A stretch of 64,000 bases of DNA from an uncultured Paracoccaceae bacterium (GTDB lineage Bacteria; Pseudomonadota; Alphaproteobacteria; Rhodobacterales; Rhodobacteraceae): the NCBI GenBank assembly GCA_947500135.1, contig CANMQX010000007.1:172819-236818 (forward strand), given 5' to 3'. Shown here piece after piece: positions 7,903 to 15,985 of this stretch; the stretch's first letter is position 1; each line of letters opens with the position of its first letter. The notes under the pieces are model-generated. The model saw only the letters and a list, made by a program, of their open reading frames with translations. It did no database searches and had not been told where the DNA came from. A program made the translations under genes and the position numbers.

Positions 7903-7966
7903 GTCCCGGGCTTGACCCGGGACCTCCAACGGGTTTCTCCATAAGGTCCCGGGTCAAGCCCGGGAC
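7903..7966. repeat. Inverted pair of GTCCCGGG palindromes, copies 3 and 4
   Basis: Two 21-base units, GTCCCGGG-CTTGA-CCCGGGAC at 7903-7923 and GTCCCGGG-TCAAG-CCCGGGAC at 7946-7966, separated by 22 bases. Each is a palindrome, and because the spacers are reverse complements the pair is also a larger inverted repeat able to form a long cruciform or hairpin. They lie between the hyuC stop and the GIY-YIG start. Paired, inverted palindromes are the usual arrangement of bacterial REP/BIME elements. Confidence 0.82.
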
Positions 7967-7986
7967 GGGTATTCTTTGGGTCACGC

Positions 7987-9237
7987 TCACCCCACAATCT
8001 CCGCCGTCTCGACCACCGCGTGGAACAGCACATCGGTCCCCGCCCGCGCCCATTCGGAGCTGATTTCTTCGGCCTCGTTATGGCTCAGCCCGTCCACGCA
8101 GGGGCACATGACCATCGATGTCGGGTAGAGGTCGTTGATCCAGCAGGCGTCATGCCCCGCGCCGGAAACGATATCCATGTGGCTGTAACCCAGCCGCTCT
8201 GCCGCGTTGCGCACAGCTGCAACACAGCTTTCGTCAAAGGCAGGCGGGTCGAATTGGCCGACGATTTCAGCCTCAAACGACACCCCGATGTCTTCGCACA
8301 GCTTCGGCGCGCGCTCCATCAGTTCGGCCACCATCGCGTTCAACTTGTCCAGCAGGTGGGTCCGCATATCGACGGTGAACACCACCTTGCCGGGGATGAT
8401 GTTCCGGCTGTTTGGGTAGACGTCGATATGGCCGATGGCCCCCACGGCATTGGGTTGGTTCTTCATTGCGATTTCGTGGGCCAGTTCGGTGATCAGGGCG
8501 AGGCCGCGCCCCGCGTTTTTGCGCATATGCATCGGGGTGGAGCCTGTGTGGCTTTCCTTGCCCGTCACCGTGCATTCGATCCAGCGCAGGCCCTGCCCGT
8601 GGGTGACAACGCCGATATCCTTGCCTTCAGCCTCTAGAATTGGCCCCTGTTCGATGTGCAGTTCAAAGAAAGCGTGCATCTTGCGATCACCGACCTTTTC
8701 CGCGCCTTTCCAGCCGATCCGCTCCAGCTCATCCCCGAACCGTTTGCCATCCGCATCGACCCGGTCATTGGCCCACTCGAGCGTATGTTTGCCCGCAAAG
8801 ACGCCGGATGCGAGCATGGCGGGGGCGTAGCGCGTGCCCTCCTCATTCGTCCAGTTGGTGACGACGATGGGATGTTTGGTTTTGATATCCAGATCATTCA
8901 GCGTGCGCAAAATCTCAAGACCACCAAGCACACCCAACACGCCATCATACTTACCGCCCGTCGGCTGTGTATCCAGGTGCGAGCCGACATAGACCGGCAA
9001 TGCGTCGGGGTCGGTACCTTCGCGGCGCGCGAACATATTGCCAATCTCATCCACGCCCATGGTGCAGCCAGCCGCATCGCACCATTTCTGAAACAGGTGG
9101 CGGCCTTCGCTGTCTTCGTCGGTCAGGGTCTGCCGGTTGTTACCGCCAGCGATACCGGGGCCGATCTTGGCCATTTCCATCAGGCTGTCCCACAGACGTT
9201 CACCGTTGATACGCAGGTTCTCTCCGGGGGATGGCAT
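7987..9237 (-). CDS. hyuC: Zn-dependent N-carbamoyl-amino-acid hydrolase (beta-ureidopropionase type)
   Basis: 416-residue M20-family amidase, expected to hydrolyse N-carbamoyl-beta-alanine to beta-alanine, CO2 and ammonia, the last step of reductive uracil breakdown. Metal-site motifs seen are GSHLDTQPTGGKYDG, NEEGTRYAPAML and HIEQGPILE, with GAGHDACWI near the C-terminus; VTGKESHTGSTPM lies in the dimerisation domain. The frame opens at 9252, but the codons there (ATG AAG GAG) supply an AAGGAG ribosome site six bases before the second ATG, so 9237 is the better start. A perfect RutR-type box stands 21 bases upstream. It heads the reverse transcript leading to hydA and the ABC genes. L-carbamoylase activity on other substrates is an alternative. 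Confidence 0.9.
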   Translation of the reverse strand: MPSPGENLRINGERLWDSLMEMAKIGPGIAGGNNRQTLTDEDSEGRHLFQKWCDAAGCTMGVDEIGNMFARREGTDPDALPVYVGSHLDTQPTGGKYDGVLGVLGGLEILRTLNDLDIKTKHPIVVTNWTNEEGTRYAPAMLASGVFAGKHTLEWANDRVDADGKRFGDELERIGWKGAEKVGDRKMHAFFELHIEQGPILEAEGKDIGVVTHGQGLRWIECTVTGKESHTGSTPMHMRKNAGRGLALITELAHEIAMKNQPNAVGAIGHIDVYPNSRNIIPGKVVFTVDMRTHLLDKLNAMVAELMERAPKLCEDIGVSFEAEIVGQFDPPAFDESCVAAVRNAAERLGYSHMDIVSGAGHDACWINDLYPTSMVMCPCVDGLSHNEAEEISSEWARAGTDVLFHAVVETAEIVG

Positions 9238-9257
9238 TGGGCTCTCCTTCATCTTTG

Positions 9258-9275
9258 TTTGACCAACTGGTCAAA
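9258..9275. promoter_or_regulatory. RutR-type operator
   Basis: TTTGACCAACTGGTCAAA is a perfect 18-base palindrome (8-base arms, 2-base centre). It contains an exact match to the published E. coli RutR consensus TTGACCAnnTGGTCAA. It lies between the divergent hyuC and rutR-like genes, 21 bases from the hyuC start and 94 bases from the rutR start. The expected behaviour is repression relieved by uracil or thymine. Confidence 0.9.
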
Positions 9276-9369
9276 TCAACGCTAACAGAGGGGCGCAGGC
9301 AGTCAAGTTTTCCGCGTGTGGTGGGGCATGATATTGTGCAGCCGCCTGATATTTGAGCAAAGGCAGATC

Positions 9370-9972
9370 ATGACCAAGCCGCCGACCCGTATCCAGAAAC
9401 GCAACAGGGCGGCGATCCTGACGGCGGGCCTGGACGTCTTTTCGCAATTTGGGTTTCGGGGCTCTACGCTTGATCAGATTGCGGCCGCGGCTGGGCTTTC
9501 AAAGCCCAACCTGCTTTATTATTTCCCGTCAAAGGATGCGATCTACACGGCCCTGCTTGAACGGCTATTGGAGACCTGGCTGGCCCCATTGCATCAGATG
9601 GACAAGGATGGCGATCCTGTGGCCGAAATTGTCGGCTATGCGCGCCGTAAGTTAGACATGAGCCGGGATTACCCCCGCGAAAGCCGCTTGTTCGCCAATG
9701 AAATTGTCCAGGGCGCCCCGCATATCGCCAATCATCTTAGCGGCGAGTTGCGGGTATTGGTTGAAGAAAAGGCTGCCATCATCAAAGGGTGGTCAAAGGC
9801 GGGTCAGATTGCGGATGTCGACCCGCATCATTTGATCTTTTCGATCTGGGCGCTGACCCAGCATTATGCTGATTTTGATGTGCAGGTGCGCGCGGTGTTG
9901 GACACCGATGATCCTTTTGCCGGGGCGGGTCCGTTTCTGGACCACGTGATGCGCAGCATTTTGCGGCCATAA
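9370..9972 (+). CDS. rutR: RutR-like TetR family regulator of pyrimidine catabolism
   Basis: 200-residue TetR-family protein close in layout to E. coli RutR (212 residues). It has a basic N-terminus TRIQKRNRAAILTAGLDVFS, a helix-turn-helix TLDQIAAAAGLSKPNLLYYF, and a TetR_C-type ligand domain with SRLFANEIVQGAP and the AxTQHYADF helix conserved among RutR proteins. RutR binds uracil or thymine and then releases its TTGACCA-type box. That box is present upstream, and the adjacent genes encode pyrimidine degradation, so this assignment rests on three independent signs. The ATG at 9370 follows AAAGG; the longer frame from 9316 has no ribosome site. Confidence 0.9.
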   Translation: MTKPPTRIQKRNRAAILTAGLDVFSQFGFRGSTLDQIAAAAGLSKPNLLYYFPSKDAIYTALLERLLETWLAPLHQMDKDGDPVAEIVGYARRKLDMSRDYPRESRLFANEIVQGAPHIANHLSGELRVLVEEKAAIIKGWSKAGQIADVDPHHLIFSIWALTQHYADFDVQVRAVLDTDDPFAGAGPFLDHVMRSILRP

Positions 9973-10025
9973 CATCTGGTCTGGCGGTAATGTTTTCTAA
10001 ACCATGCTGCGCATAGCGTCAGCAC

Positions 10026-10271
10026 ATGAGACAGATCCAGATGCGCCACACTCGTTTTGCAAAGGGAAACCCTGCGTTTTTTCATCAGCTTTTTAGCGCA
10101 AAAGCTGCATTGTCAGGTGGGGTTGTCAGACGTGCCGTTCGTGATGTCGAGCGGGAGGTGGGTCGCGACGCCATGATTGCCGAGGTTACGCGCCGGGGGT
10201 TTCATCTTCTTGAGTGTGCCGATCAGTTTGTCATCATTTGCGCGCCCGATCATCTGACCGTGCATGTGTAA
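10026..10271 (+). CDS. Small conserved-looking protein, function unknown
   Basis: 81-residue basic protein (MRQIQMRHTRFAKGNPAFFH... ending in VIICAPDHLTVHV). It has an alternating pattern consistent with a small alpha/beta fold: a helix at GGVVRRAVRDVEREVG, then strand-like GFHLLECADQFVIICA. I believe similar short proteins occur in other Rhodobacterales, sometimes with unreliable annotation, but I cannot verify this. It lies after rutR on the same strand and runs towards preA. The ribosome site is weak. Composition and codon choice resemble neighbouring genes, which is why I keep it as coding. Confidence 0.5.
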   Translation: MRQIQMRHTRFAKGNPAFFHQLFSAKAALSGGVVRRAVRDVEREVGRDAMIAEVTRRGFHLLECADQFVIICAPDHLTVHV

Positions 10272-10311
10272 CCCAACAACGTCTTCGTGACGAAAAGTCT
10301 GTAGATGCGGT

Positions 10312-11616
10312 TTATTCGGCGGCCACGGCACCGGGGTTGTTGGGGTGCGTGGTCCAGTTAGCATATTCCTTTTCAACGGTCTTGCCTGTGCGCGGGTCAA
10401 TCGTTCCGGGCGCCATTGGCTCCATCGTGATACAGTTTTCGACGGGGCAGACATCAACGCAGAGGTTACAGGCGACGCATTCTTCATCGATCACAGTGAA
10501 TGTGCGATCATCGGACATCGCGATTGCCTGATGACTGGTGTCTTCACAGGCCGCATAGCAGCGTCCGCATTTGATGCAATCATCCTGACTGATTTTCGCC
10601 TTGGCCACGTAGTTGAGGTTCAGATATTGCCAGTCTGTCACATTTGGCACGGCGCGACCGACGACCTCCTCGACCGATGTGTAGCCCTTTTCATCCATCC
10701 ATTGTGACAGGCCGCTGATCATTTCTTGGACGACTTTGAAACCATAGGTCATGGCCGCCGTGCAGACCTGCACATTGCCGCAACCAAGGCTGATGAACTC
10801 TGCTGCGTCACGCCATGTGGTGATGCCGCCGATACCGCTGATTGGCAGCCCGTGGGTGTCGGGACTACGGGCGATTTCCGAGACCATGGACATAGCAATG
10901 GGCTTTACCGCGGGGCCGCAATAGCCGCCATGCGATCCCTTCCCATCAATCGACGGTTCCGGTGACATTGTATCAAGGTTCACCGATGTAATTGAATTAA
11001 TGGTGTTAATCAGGCTGACCGCATCCGCCCCACCACGCATGGCAGCGGCGGCTGGTTTGCGCACATCGGTGATGTTGGGCGTCAGTTTCACGATCACCGG
11101 TTTGTCGTAATACTGTTTGCACCAGCGGGTAACCATTTCGATATATTCGGGCACCTGACCAACGGCTGCACCCATGCCGCGTTCGGACATCCCATGCGGG
11201 CAGCCGAAATTCAGCTCGATTCCATCCGCGCCGGTTGCGGCGACACGCGGCAGGATGTCTTTCCATGCCTGTTCCTCGCACGGCACCATGATCGACACGA
11301 TGATCGCCCGGTCGGGATAGTCTGCCTTCACGCGGGTGATCTCTTCCAGGTTCACCTCAAGCGGTCTGTCGGTAATGAGTTCGATGTTGTTTAGCCCCAG
11401 TAACCGCCGGTCGGCCCCATAGATTGCGCCGTAGCGTGGTCCGTTGACATTGACGACGGGCGGCCCTTCAGCGCCAAGCGTTTTCCAGACGACACCGCCC
11501 CAACCGGCCTCAAACGCGCGGCGTACATTGTATTCCTTGTCGGTTGGCGGTGCGGAGGCGAGCCAGAACGGATTTGGGGATTTGATGCCCAGAAACTCTG
11601 TCGTCAGATCAGCCAT
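10312..11616 (-). CDS. preA: NAD-dependent dihydropyrimidine dehydrogenase subunit PreA
   Basis: 434-residue catalytic subunit that reduces uracil and thymine to the 5,6-dihydro forms. Residues 1 to about 310 form the FMN barrel of the dihydroorotate-dehydrogenase family (NPFWLASAPPT, GIELNFGCPHGMSERGMGAA, VIVKLTPNITD, GIGGITTWRDAAEFI). The tail carries two 4Fe-4S ferredoxin motifs, CIKCGRCYAAC and CVACNLCVDVC. AGGAAAG precedes the ATG. It is the third gene of a preT-methyltransferase-preA transcript; PreA and PreT normally form one complex, with electrons passing from NADH through PreT. Confidence 0.94.
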   Translation of the reverse strand: MADLTTEFLGIKSPNPFWLASAPPTDKEYNVRRAFEAGWGGVVWKTLGAEGPPVVNVNGPRYGAIYGADRRLLGLNNIELITDRPLEVNLEEITRVKADYPDRAIIVSIMVPCEEQAWKDILPRVAATGADGIELNFGCPHGMSERGMGAAVGQVPEYIEMVTRWCKQYYDKPVIVKLTPNITDVRKPAAAAMRGGADAVSLINTINSITSVNLDTMSPEPSIDGKGSHGGYCGPAVKPIAMSMVSEIARSPDTHGLPISGIGGITTWRDAAEFISLGCGNVQVCTAAMTYGFKVVQEMISGLSQWMDEKGYTSVEEVVGRAVPNVTDWQYLNLNYVAKAKISQDDCIKCGRCYAACEDTSHQAIAMSDDRTFTVIDEECVACNLCVDVCPVENCITMEPMAPGTIDPRTGKTVEKEYANWTTHPNNPGAVAAE

Positions 11617-11639
11617 GTGCTTTCCTTTCCTGCCCTTGG

Positions 11640-12470
11640 TCAGGGCTTGTCAAAAATCATCTCTACCGGGGCGATCCGATGTGCCTCGACATTTGCCACG
11701 TAGTTTTTCAGCTTCTCGCCAGCCGTGTCGCCCATCAACAAGTGAATCCCCAAGGGCGGTGGGCCGCCTACCTTTTCAATCGCCTGAAAAACATGGGAAA
11801 AATAGCTAAGCGCGAAATCGCGCCGGTAACGCTGCCCGTGCAGGGCCAGCCCAACAGCGGCGCCGGCTTCTTCATAGGCAGATCCGGGATCAACAAATGA
11901 GGTTTGCGGTTTTTCGGACCAGGGCAGCGGGAATTGCAGGTCATCCGCGCTGTCATCACGCATCACGTCAAAAAGGGCGAAACGCCCGCCTGGTTTCAGG
12001 ACGCGGGCCGCTTCGGCAAACAGGTGTTCCTTGTCAGCGATATTCATGCCGACATGGAACATTGTCACAAGATCGAATGCCGCGTCTTTCATGGGCAGCG
12101 CCGTGGCAGAAGCCACTTTCAGATCAATCGCTTCGTCCAGATGGACGCGGGCGTTCAAGGCGTTGCCGACCTCAACAAAAAGCGGCGTCAGATCAATGCC
12201 GGTCACATGCGCCCCGTAGCGATGCACGATGTGGCGGGCTGTGCCACCCAGGCCGCAGCCAATGTCGAGAACGCGTGTTTCCGGCGTGATCTCAAGCTGC
12301 GACAAAAGCGCATCTGTCGCTTCCAACCCGCCGGTGTGAAATTCATCCACCGGTTTCAGGTCATCGACAGTTGCGACGTCAACGCCCTGTTCTTGCAGTG
12401 CTTTTTCGATACGTTCCAGCAGGTCTTGCGTGGTGTAATGCGCGGCCACGCGGGTTTCGAGCGTTTCCAT
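11640..12470 (-). CDS. Class I SAM-dependent methyltransferase in the preTA operon
   Basis: 276-residue cytoplasmic methyltransferase. The SAM-binding motif I is VLDIGCGLGGTARHI (about residues 90-104), followed by the acidic VTGIDL and by ARVLKPGGRFALFDV (motif III region). The N-terminal helical part and the HYTTQDLLERI opening resemble small-molecule methyltransferases of the UbiE/sarcosine-dimethylglycine type, but the substrate is not evident. The ATG at 12470 follows GGAGG by five bases and is preferred over frames starting upstream inside preT. It lies between preT and preA with short gaps (44 and 23 bases), so it is co-expressed with pyrimidine reduction. No methylation step is known in that pathway. 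Confidence 0.85.
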   Translation of the reverse strand: METLETRVAAHYTTQDLLERIEKALQEQGVDVATVDDLKPVDEFHTGGLEATDALLSQLEITPETRVLDIGCGLGGTARHIVHRYGAHVTGIDLTPLFVEVGNALNARVHLDEAIDLKVASATALPMKDAAFDLVTMFHVGMNIADKEHLFAEAARVLKPGGRFALFDVMRDDSADDLQFPLPWSEKPQTSFVDPGSAYEEAGAAVGLALHGQRYRRDFALSYFSHVFQAIEKVGGPPPLGIHLLMGDTAGEKLKNYVANVEAHRIAPVEMIFDKP

Positions 12471-12514
12471 CTCATCCTCCGGCGCTGTTATTTCCGCATC
12501 CAGCATAGCACAGA

Positions 12515-13855
12515 TCAGGCAGAAAGCGTCGCGTGGATATCCATCGCCGCGTCGCGCCCTTCGGCCACGGCGGTCACGGTCAGGTCGTCGCCGCCAGACG
12601 CGCAATCGCCCCCGGCCCAGACGCCTTTGCGACTTGTGCGACCCGCCCCGGTGACGGCGATCTTGCGCCCTTCGAGGTCTAGACCCCCAGTTGTTTCAAG
12701 GGTCTGTCCGATTGCTTTGAATACCTGATCGGCGGGCAGGCGGATGGTTTCGCCAGTGCCTTTCAGGCCGCTGCCATCGTCGCTGGTATATTCCAATTCA
12801 ATTTCGCCTGCGGCACCATCGCCATAGATCGCGGTGGGTTGCAGGTTGAACATCAGCCGCACGCCTTTGGACGCGGCGAGGTCCTGTTCAAAGGTGCTGG
12901 CGCTCATCGCGTCGCGGCCACGCCGGTACGCGATGGTGACGTTTTGCGCGCCCAGCAATTTGGATTGCACAGCAGCGTCGACGGCGGTCATACCGCCGCC
13001 GATCACCACCACGTCGCGACCGACAGGGAGGGTTGCAAGGTCGCTGGCTTGTCGTAATTCTGCAATAAATTCAACGGCATCGCGCACGCCACTTTTGTCT
13101 TCGCCTTCGCTGTGCAGCGCGTTCACACCGCCCAGACCGACGCTGAGAAAGACCGCTGGAAAGCAGCCTGTCAGATCATCGAGCGACAGATTATCGCCCA
13201 GCCGCATGCCGGTTTTAATGGTGATCCCGCCGATGCCTAGCAGCCAGTCGACCTCGGTCGCGGCGAAGTTATCGGTTGATTTATAGGCGGCAATGCCAAA
13301 TTCGTTCAGCCCGCCGGGTTTGTCGGCGGCGTCATAGATTGTCACGTCATGCCCGTGCATTGCCAGCCTGTGCGCGCAGGCAAGCCCGGCTGGACCTGCG
13401 CCCACAACGGCGACTTTCTTGCCGGTCTCTGGCGCGCGCTGATAGGGGTGGCTTTGCTTGGCCATCAGCGTGTCTGTCGCGTGCCGTTGTAGCCGCCCGA
13501 TTTCGACGGGTTTGCCTTCGGCGATTTCGCGCACGCAGGCCTGTTCGCACAGATCCTCCGTCGGGCAGACGCGGGCGCACATTCCACCTAAGATATTGCT
13601 ATCAAAGATAGTTTTTGCAGCTGCTTCTGGCGTGCCGGTGCTGATTTGCCGGATGAAAAGCGGGATGTCGATATCTGTCGGGCAGGCCGTCACGCAGGGC
13701 GCGTCATGACAGAAATAGCAGCGATCTGCGGCCACTGCCGCCTCGTGCGGGGCAAAGGGCGCGTGCAGATCAGCGAAGTTATCGGCAAGGGTTTCCTGCG
13801 GCAGACGACCTGCGGCAATGCCGGGTGTCATCGGGCTGTTTTGCGGGCTGGACAT
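12515..13855 (-). CDS. preT: NAD-dependent dihydropyrimidine dehydrogenase subunit PreT
   Basis: 446-residue electron-transfer subunit of the glutamate-synthase small-subunit family. The N-terminal iron-sulfur domain has CYFCHDAPCVTACPT and CARVCPTEDLCEQAC. Next comes an FAD-binding Rossmann motif, VAVVGAGPAGLACA, and an NAD(P)H motif, VVVIGGGMTAVDAA, with a C-terminal GGDCASGG flavin-closing motif. It passes electrons from NADH to PreA. I use the ATG at 13855, preceded by AGGAA, rather than the frame start at 13903, which overlaps a RutR-like site. It is first in the operon, upstream of the methyltransferase and preA. Confidence 0.93.
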   Translation of the reverse strand: MSSPQNSPMTPGIAAGRLPQETLADNFADLHAPFAPHEAAVAADRCYFCHDAPCVTACPTDIDIPLFIRQISTGTPEAAAKTIFDSNILGGMCARVCPTEDLCEQACVREIAEGKPVEIGRLQRHATDTLMAKQSHPYQRAPETGKKVAVVGAGPAGLACAHRLAMHGHDVTIYDAADKPGGLNEFGIAAYKSTDNFAATEVDWLLGIGGITIKTGMRLGDNLSLDDLTGCFPAVFLSVGLGGVNALHSEGEDKSGVRDAVEFIAELRQASDLATLPVGRDVVVIGGGMTAVDAAVQSKLLGAQNVTIAYRRGRDAMSASTFEQDLAASKGVRLMFNLQPTAIYGDGAAGEIELEYTSDDGSGLKGTGETIRLPADQVFKAIGQTLETTGGLDLEGRKIAVTGAGRTSRKGVWAGGDCASGGDDLTVTAVAEGRDAAMDIHATLSA

Positions 13856-13905
13856 GGCTGGTTCCTGTCGTGGCTGGTTGGGTGTAGCCTGCCACAGTTT
13901 CATTT

Positions 13906-13921
13906 TTTATCAAATGGTAAA
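13906..13921. promoter_or_regulatory. Degenerate RutR-like site upstream of preT
   Basis: On the minus strand TTTACCATTTGATAAA matches 11 of the 14 defined positions of the RutR consensus TTGACCAnnTGGTCAA and keeps its symmetry and 2-base centre. It lies 51 bases upstream of the preT start. It would let RutR co-regulate preT-preA with the divergent hyuC operon, at lower affinity. Confidence 0.5.
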
Positions 13922-14160
13922 TTTTTGGCAGTTTGAAAACTGGCAACGCAACGTTCGGTGGGGGGTGCGCACGGTGCATTGCACAGATGGAGCCGAATCG
14001 AAGGTTAACGCCTTATTTCATGGCGAAAACCGCTGTCGGCAAAGCGTCGGCCAGACGTCGGCAAAGCGTCGGACCCCGAAAGCCGGAAGCCCCCCTTTAA
14101 CGAAGCGTGCAGTCAAAGGATGAACAGGCTGTTAAGGATTTGGGCAGAATTGATCAGCCG
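13922..14160. other. Intergenic region between preT and the GMC gene, with a short direct repeat
   Basis: No gene is convincing in this part of the 305-base gap between the preT start and the GMC stop. It holds an imperfect palindrome near 13925-13946 (TTGGCAGTTT/GAAAACTGGCAA), possibly part of the preT promoter. It also holds a 16-base direct repeat, GTCGGCAAAGCGTCGG, at 14035-14050 and 14057-14072 (22-base period). The rest is featureless. A 101-codon forward frame across it has no ribosome site and unlikely composition. Confidence 0.55.
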
Positions 14161-15780
14161 TCACGGCGCATAGGTTGATTTGATCATGTCAGCCGCTTTT
14201 TCAGCGATCATGATCGTCGGTGCATTGGTGTTACCCGAGATCAGCAAGGGCATGATCGACGCATCAACAACCCGCAGCCCTTGCATCCCATGCACCCGTA
14301 ACTGGCTGTCGACCACCGCCATATCGTCAGCGCCCATCTTGCAGGTCCCGACCGGGTGATAAACCGTATCGGCCCGGCTGCGGATATGCTGTTCCCATTG
14401 CGCATCGGTCATGTTGTCGGTCATGCCGAACATTTCCTTATACTTGAACCGCGCCATGGTTGGTGCTTCCAACGCTGCGCGCGCCATCTTGCTGCCCTTG
14501 ATCAGGGTCCGCAAATCGCGATCATCGCTGAGGAATTGCGGATCAATCGCCGGGGCTTGCAGTGGGTCGCCCGATTTCAGTGTCACCGTCCCACGCGCAT
14601 GTGGCCGCAGCACGCAGACATGGCAGGAATAGCCATAGCCCCAATGCAGCTTGCGCGCGTGGTCATCGACGATGGAGATCACGAAATGCGTCTGTATGTC
14701 GGGCCGTTCAAGCCCCGGATCGGTTTTGAAGAAACTACCGCATTCAGAGATGGTGGAGGCGATCATGGAATTGCCGTGCTTGCGCCATTTGAGCATCTCG
14801 CCGATCAGCTTGGCCGCCCCACGGAACCCGATGCCGAAATTGTCGGTGTCTTTGGTCCGGTAGGCCAGGGTAAAATCGATGTGGTCTTGCAGGTTTTGCC
14901 CGACGCCGGGCAGGTCATGCACCATGTCGATCCCATGTGGGGTGATGTCGTCTGCCCGTCCGACCCCGGAGAGTTGCAAAAGCTGTGGTGACTGGAACGC
15001 CCCGCCGCACAGGATCACCTCTTTATTCGCGCTGACCTGTTTTTCCTGCCGACCCTGTCTGTAGGCCACCCCAACGGCGCGTTTGCCGTCAAAGATCAGC
15101 TTTGTCGCATGGGCCTTTGTGATGACTGTCAGGTTGGGCCGCTTGCCCATCACTGGAAACAGGTAACCCGCCGCTGCCGAACAGCGTTCCCCGTTTTTGT
15201 CGGCACTGTGATGGATCGTGGTTTGCCAATATCCTGCGCCTTCATTGTCGCCGGTATTGAAATCATCGGTTCTGCGGATCTGCATTTCACCACTGGCTTC
15301 GATAAAGGCGTCCGATATTGGCCGCGGTGCTTTCTGGTCGGACACGTGTAAGGGGCCGCTGTTCCCATGGATCGCATCCGCCCCGCGCACGTTGTTTTCC
15401 GCCTTTTTGAAATAGGGCAGCACGCTGTCCCAATCCCAGCCATCATTGCCCAGATCGGCCCAGCCATCGTAATCCTGTCGCTGGCCGCGCACGTAAAGCA
15501 TGGCGTTGATCGCACTTGACCCGCCTAGCGCCTTGCCGCGTGGTTGATACCCCCTGCGCCCGTTCAGCCCCGGTTGAGGTTCTGTCTGGAAGGCCCAGTT
15601 GTTGATTTTCGGCTGTCCCCGCAGCATTGCGACCACCCCGACGGGCGCCCGCACCAGAATGCCGTTTCCATCACCGCCCGCCTCTAGCAAACATACGCTG
15701 GTATTGGGGTCTTCGGACAGGCGCGCGGCCATGGTGGATCCGGCTGATCCGCCGCCCACGATGATGAAGTCATAGGTCAA
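14161..15780 (-). CDS. GMC-family FAD oxidoreductase (choline dehydrogenase-like)
   Basis: 539-residue flavoprotein of the glucose-methanol-choline family. The FAD motif [20 protein letters not shown] opens the protein, followed by GRGK-type signature segments ([19 protein letters not shown]) and [10 protein letters not shown] (GMC signature 2). The C-terminal [10 protein letters not shown] and [20 protein letters not shown] supply the catalytic His and Asn. Substrates in this branch are primary alcohols; it is not part of an obvious betaine operon here. The start appears to be TTG (minus-strand codon at 15780-15778), eight bases after AGGAGG; no ATG fits and the first residues after it match the family N-terminus. 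A GC-rich hairpin region separates it from the galactose dehydrogenase gene upstream. Confidence 0.88.
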   Translation of the reverse strand: MTYDFIIVGGGSAGSTMAARLSEDPNTSVCLLEAGGDGNGILVRAPVGVVAMLRGQPKINNWAFQTEPQPGLNGRRGYQPRGKALGGSSAINAMLYVRGQRQDYDGWADLGNDGWDWDSVLPYFKKAENNVRGADAIHGNSGPLHVSDQKAPRPISDAFIEASGEMQIRRTDDFNTGDNEGAGYWQTTIHHSADKNGERCSAAAGYLFPVMGKRPNLTVITKAHATKLIFDGKRAVGVAYRQGRQEKQVSANKEVILCGGAFQSPQLLQLSGVGRADDITPHGIDMVHDLPGVGQNLQDHIDFTLAYRTKDTDNFGIGFRGAAKLIGEMLKWRKHGNSMIASTISECGSFFKTDPGLERPDIQTHFVISIVDDHARKLHWGYGYSCHVCVLRPHARGTVTLKSGDPLQAPAIDPQFLSDDRDLRTLIKGSKMARAALEAPTMARFKYKEMFGMTDNMTDAQWEQHIRSRADTVYHPVGTCKMGADDMAVVDSQLRVHGMQGLRVVDASIMPLLISGNTNAPTIMIAEKAADMIKSTYAP

Positions 15781-15827
15781 TTTCGGCCCTCCTAGCAACA
15801 GTACCTGTCAGTTTGACCGAACAGCCC

Positions 15828-15883
15828 CCGGATCGCGTGCGATCCGGTTCGCGCCCGACCCCGCCCCCCAGGGCGGGCGCGAA
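15828..15883. terminator. GC-rich hairpins between two reverse-strand genes
   Basis: CCGGATCGC-GT-GCGATCCGG (15828-15847) is a perfect stem with a 2-base centre. TTCGCGCCC (15848-15856) and GGGCGCGAA (15875-15883) form a second 9-bp stem. A third GC stem lies near 15946-15966. Together they probably end the transcript of the upstream galactose dehydrogenase gene; no strong T-run is present. Confidence 0.45.
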
Positions 15884-15985
15884 ACTGCAACGGTTCAACA
15901 TACTGTATCCCTTACGTCTTTTGATTTGGCCGTGCCCCAATCACCCCCGCCCTCGGGGTCGGGCGCAAACCTATCCTTGGCCCTC

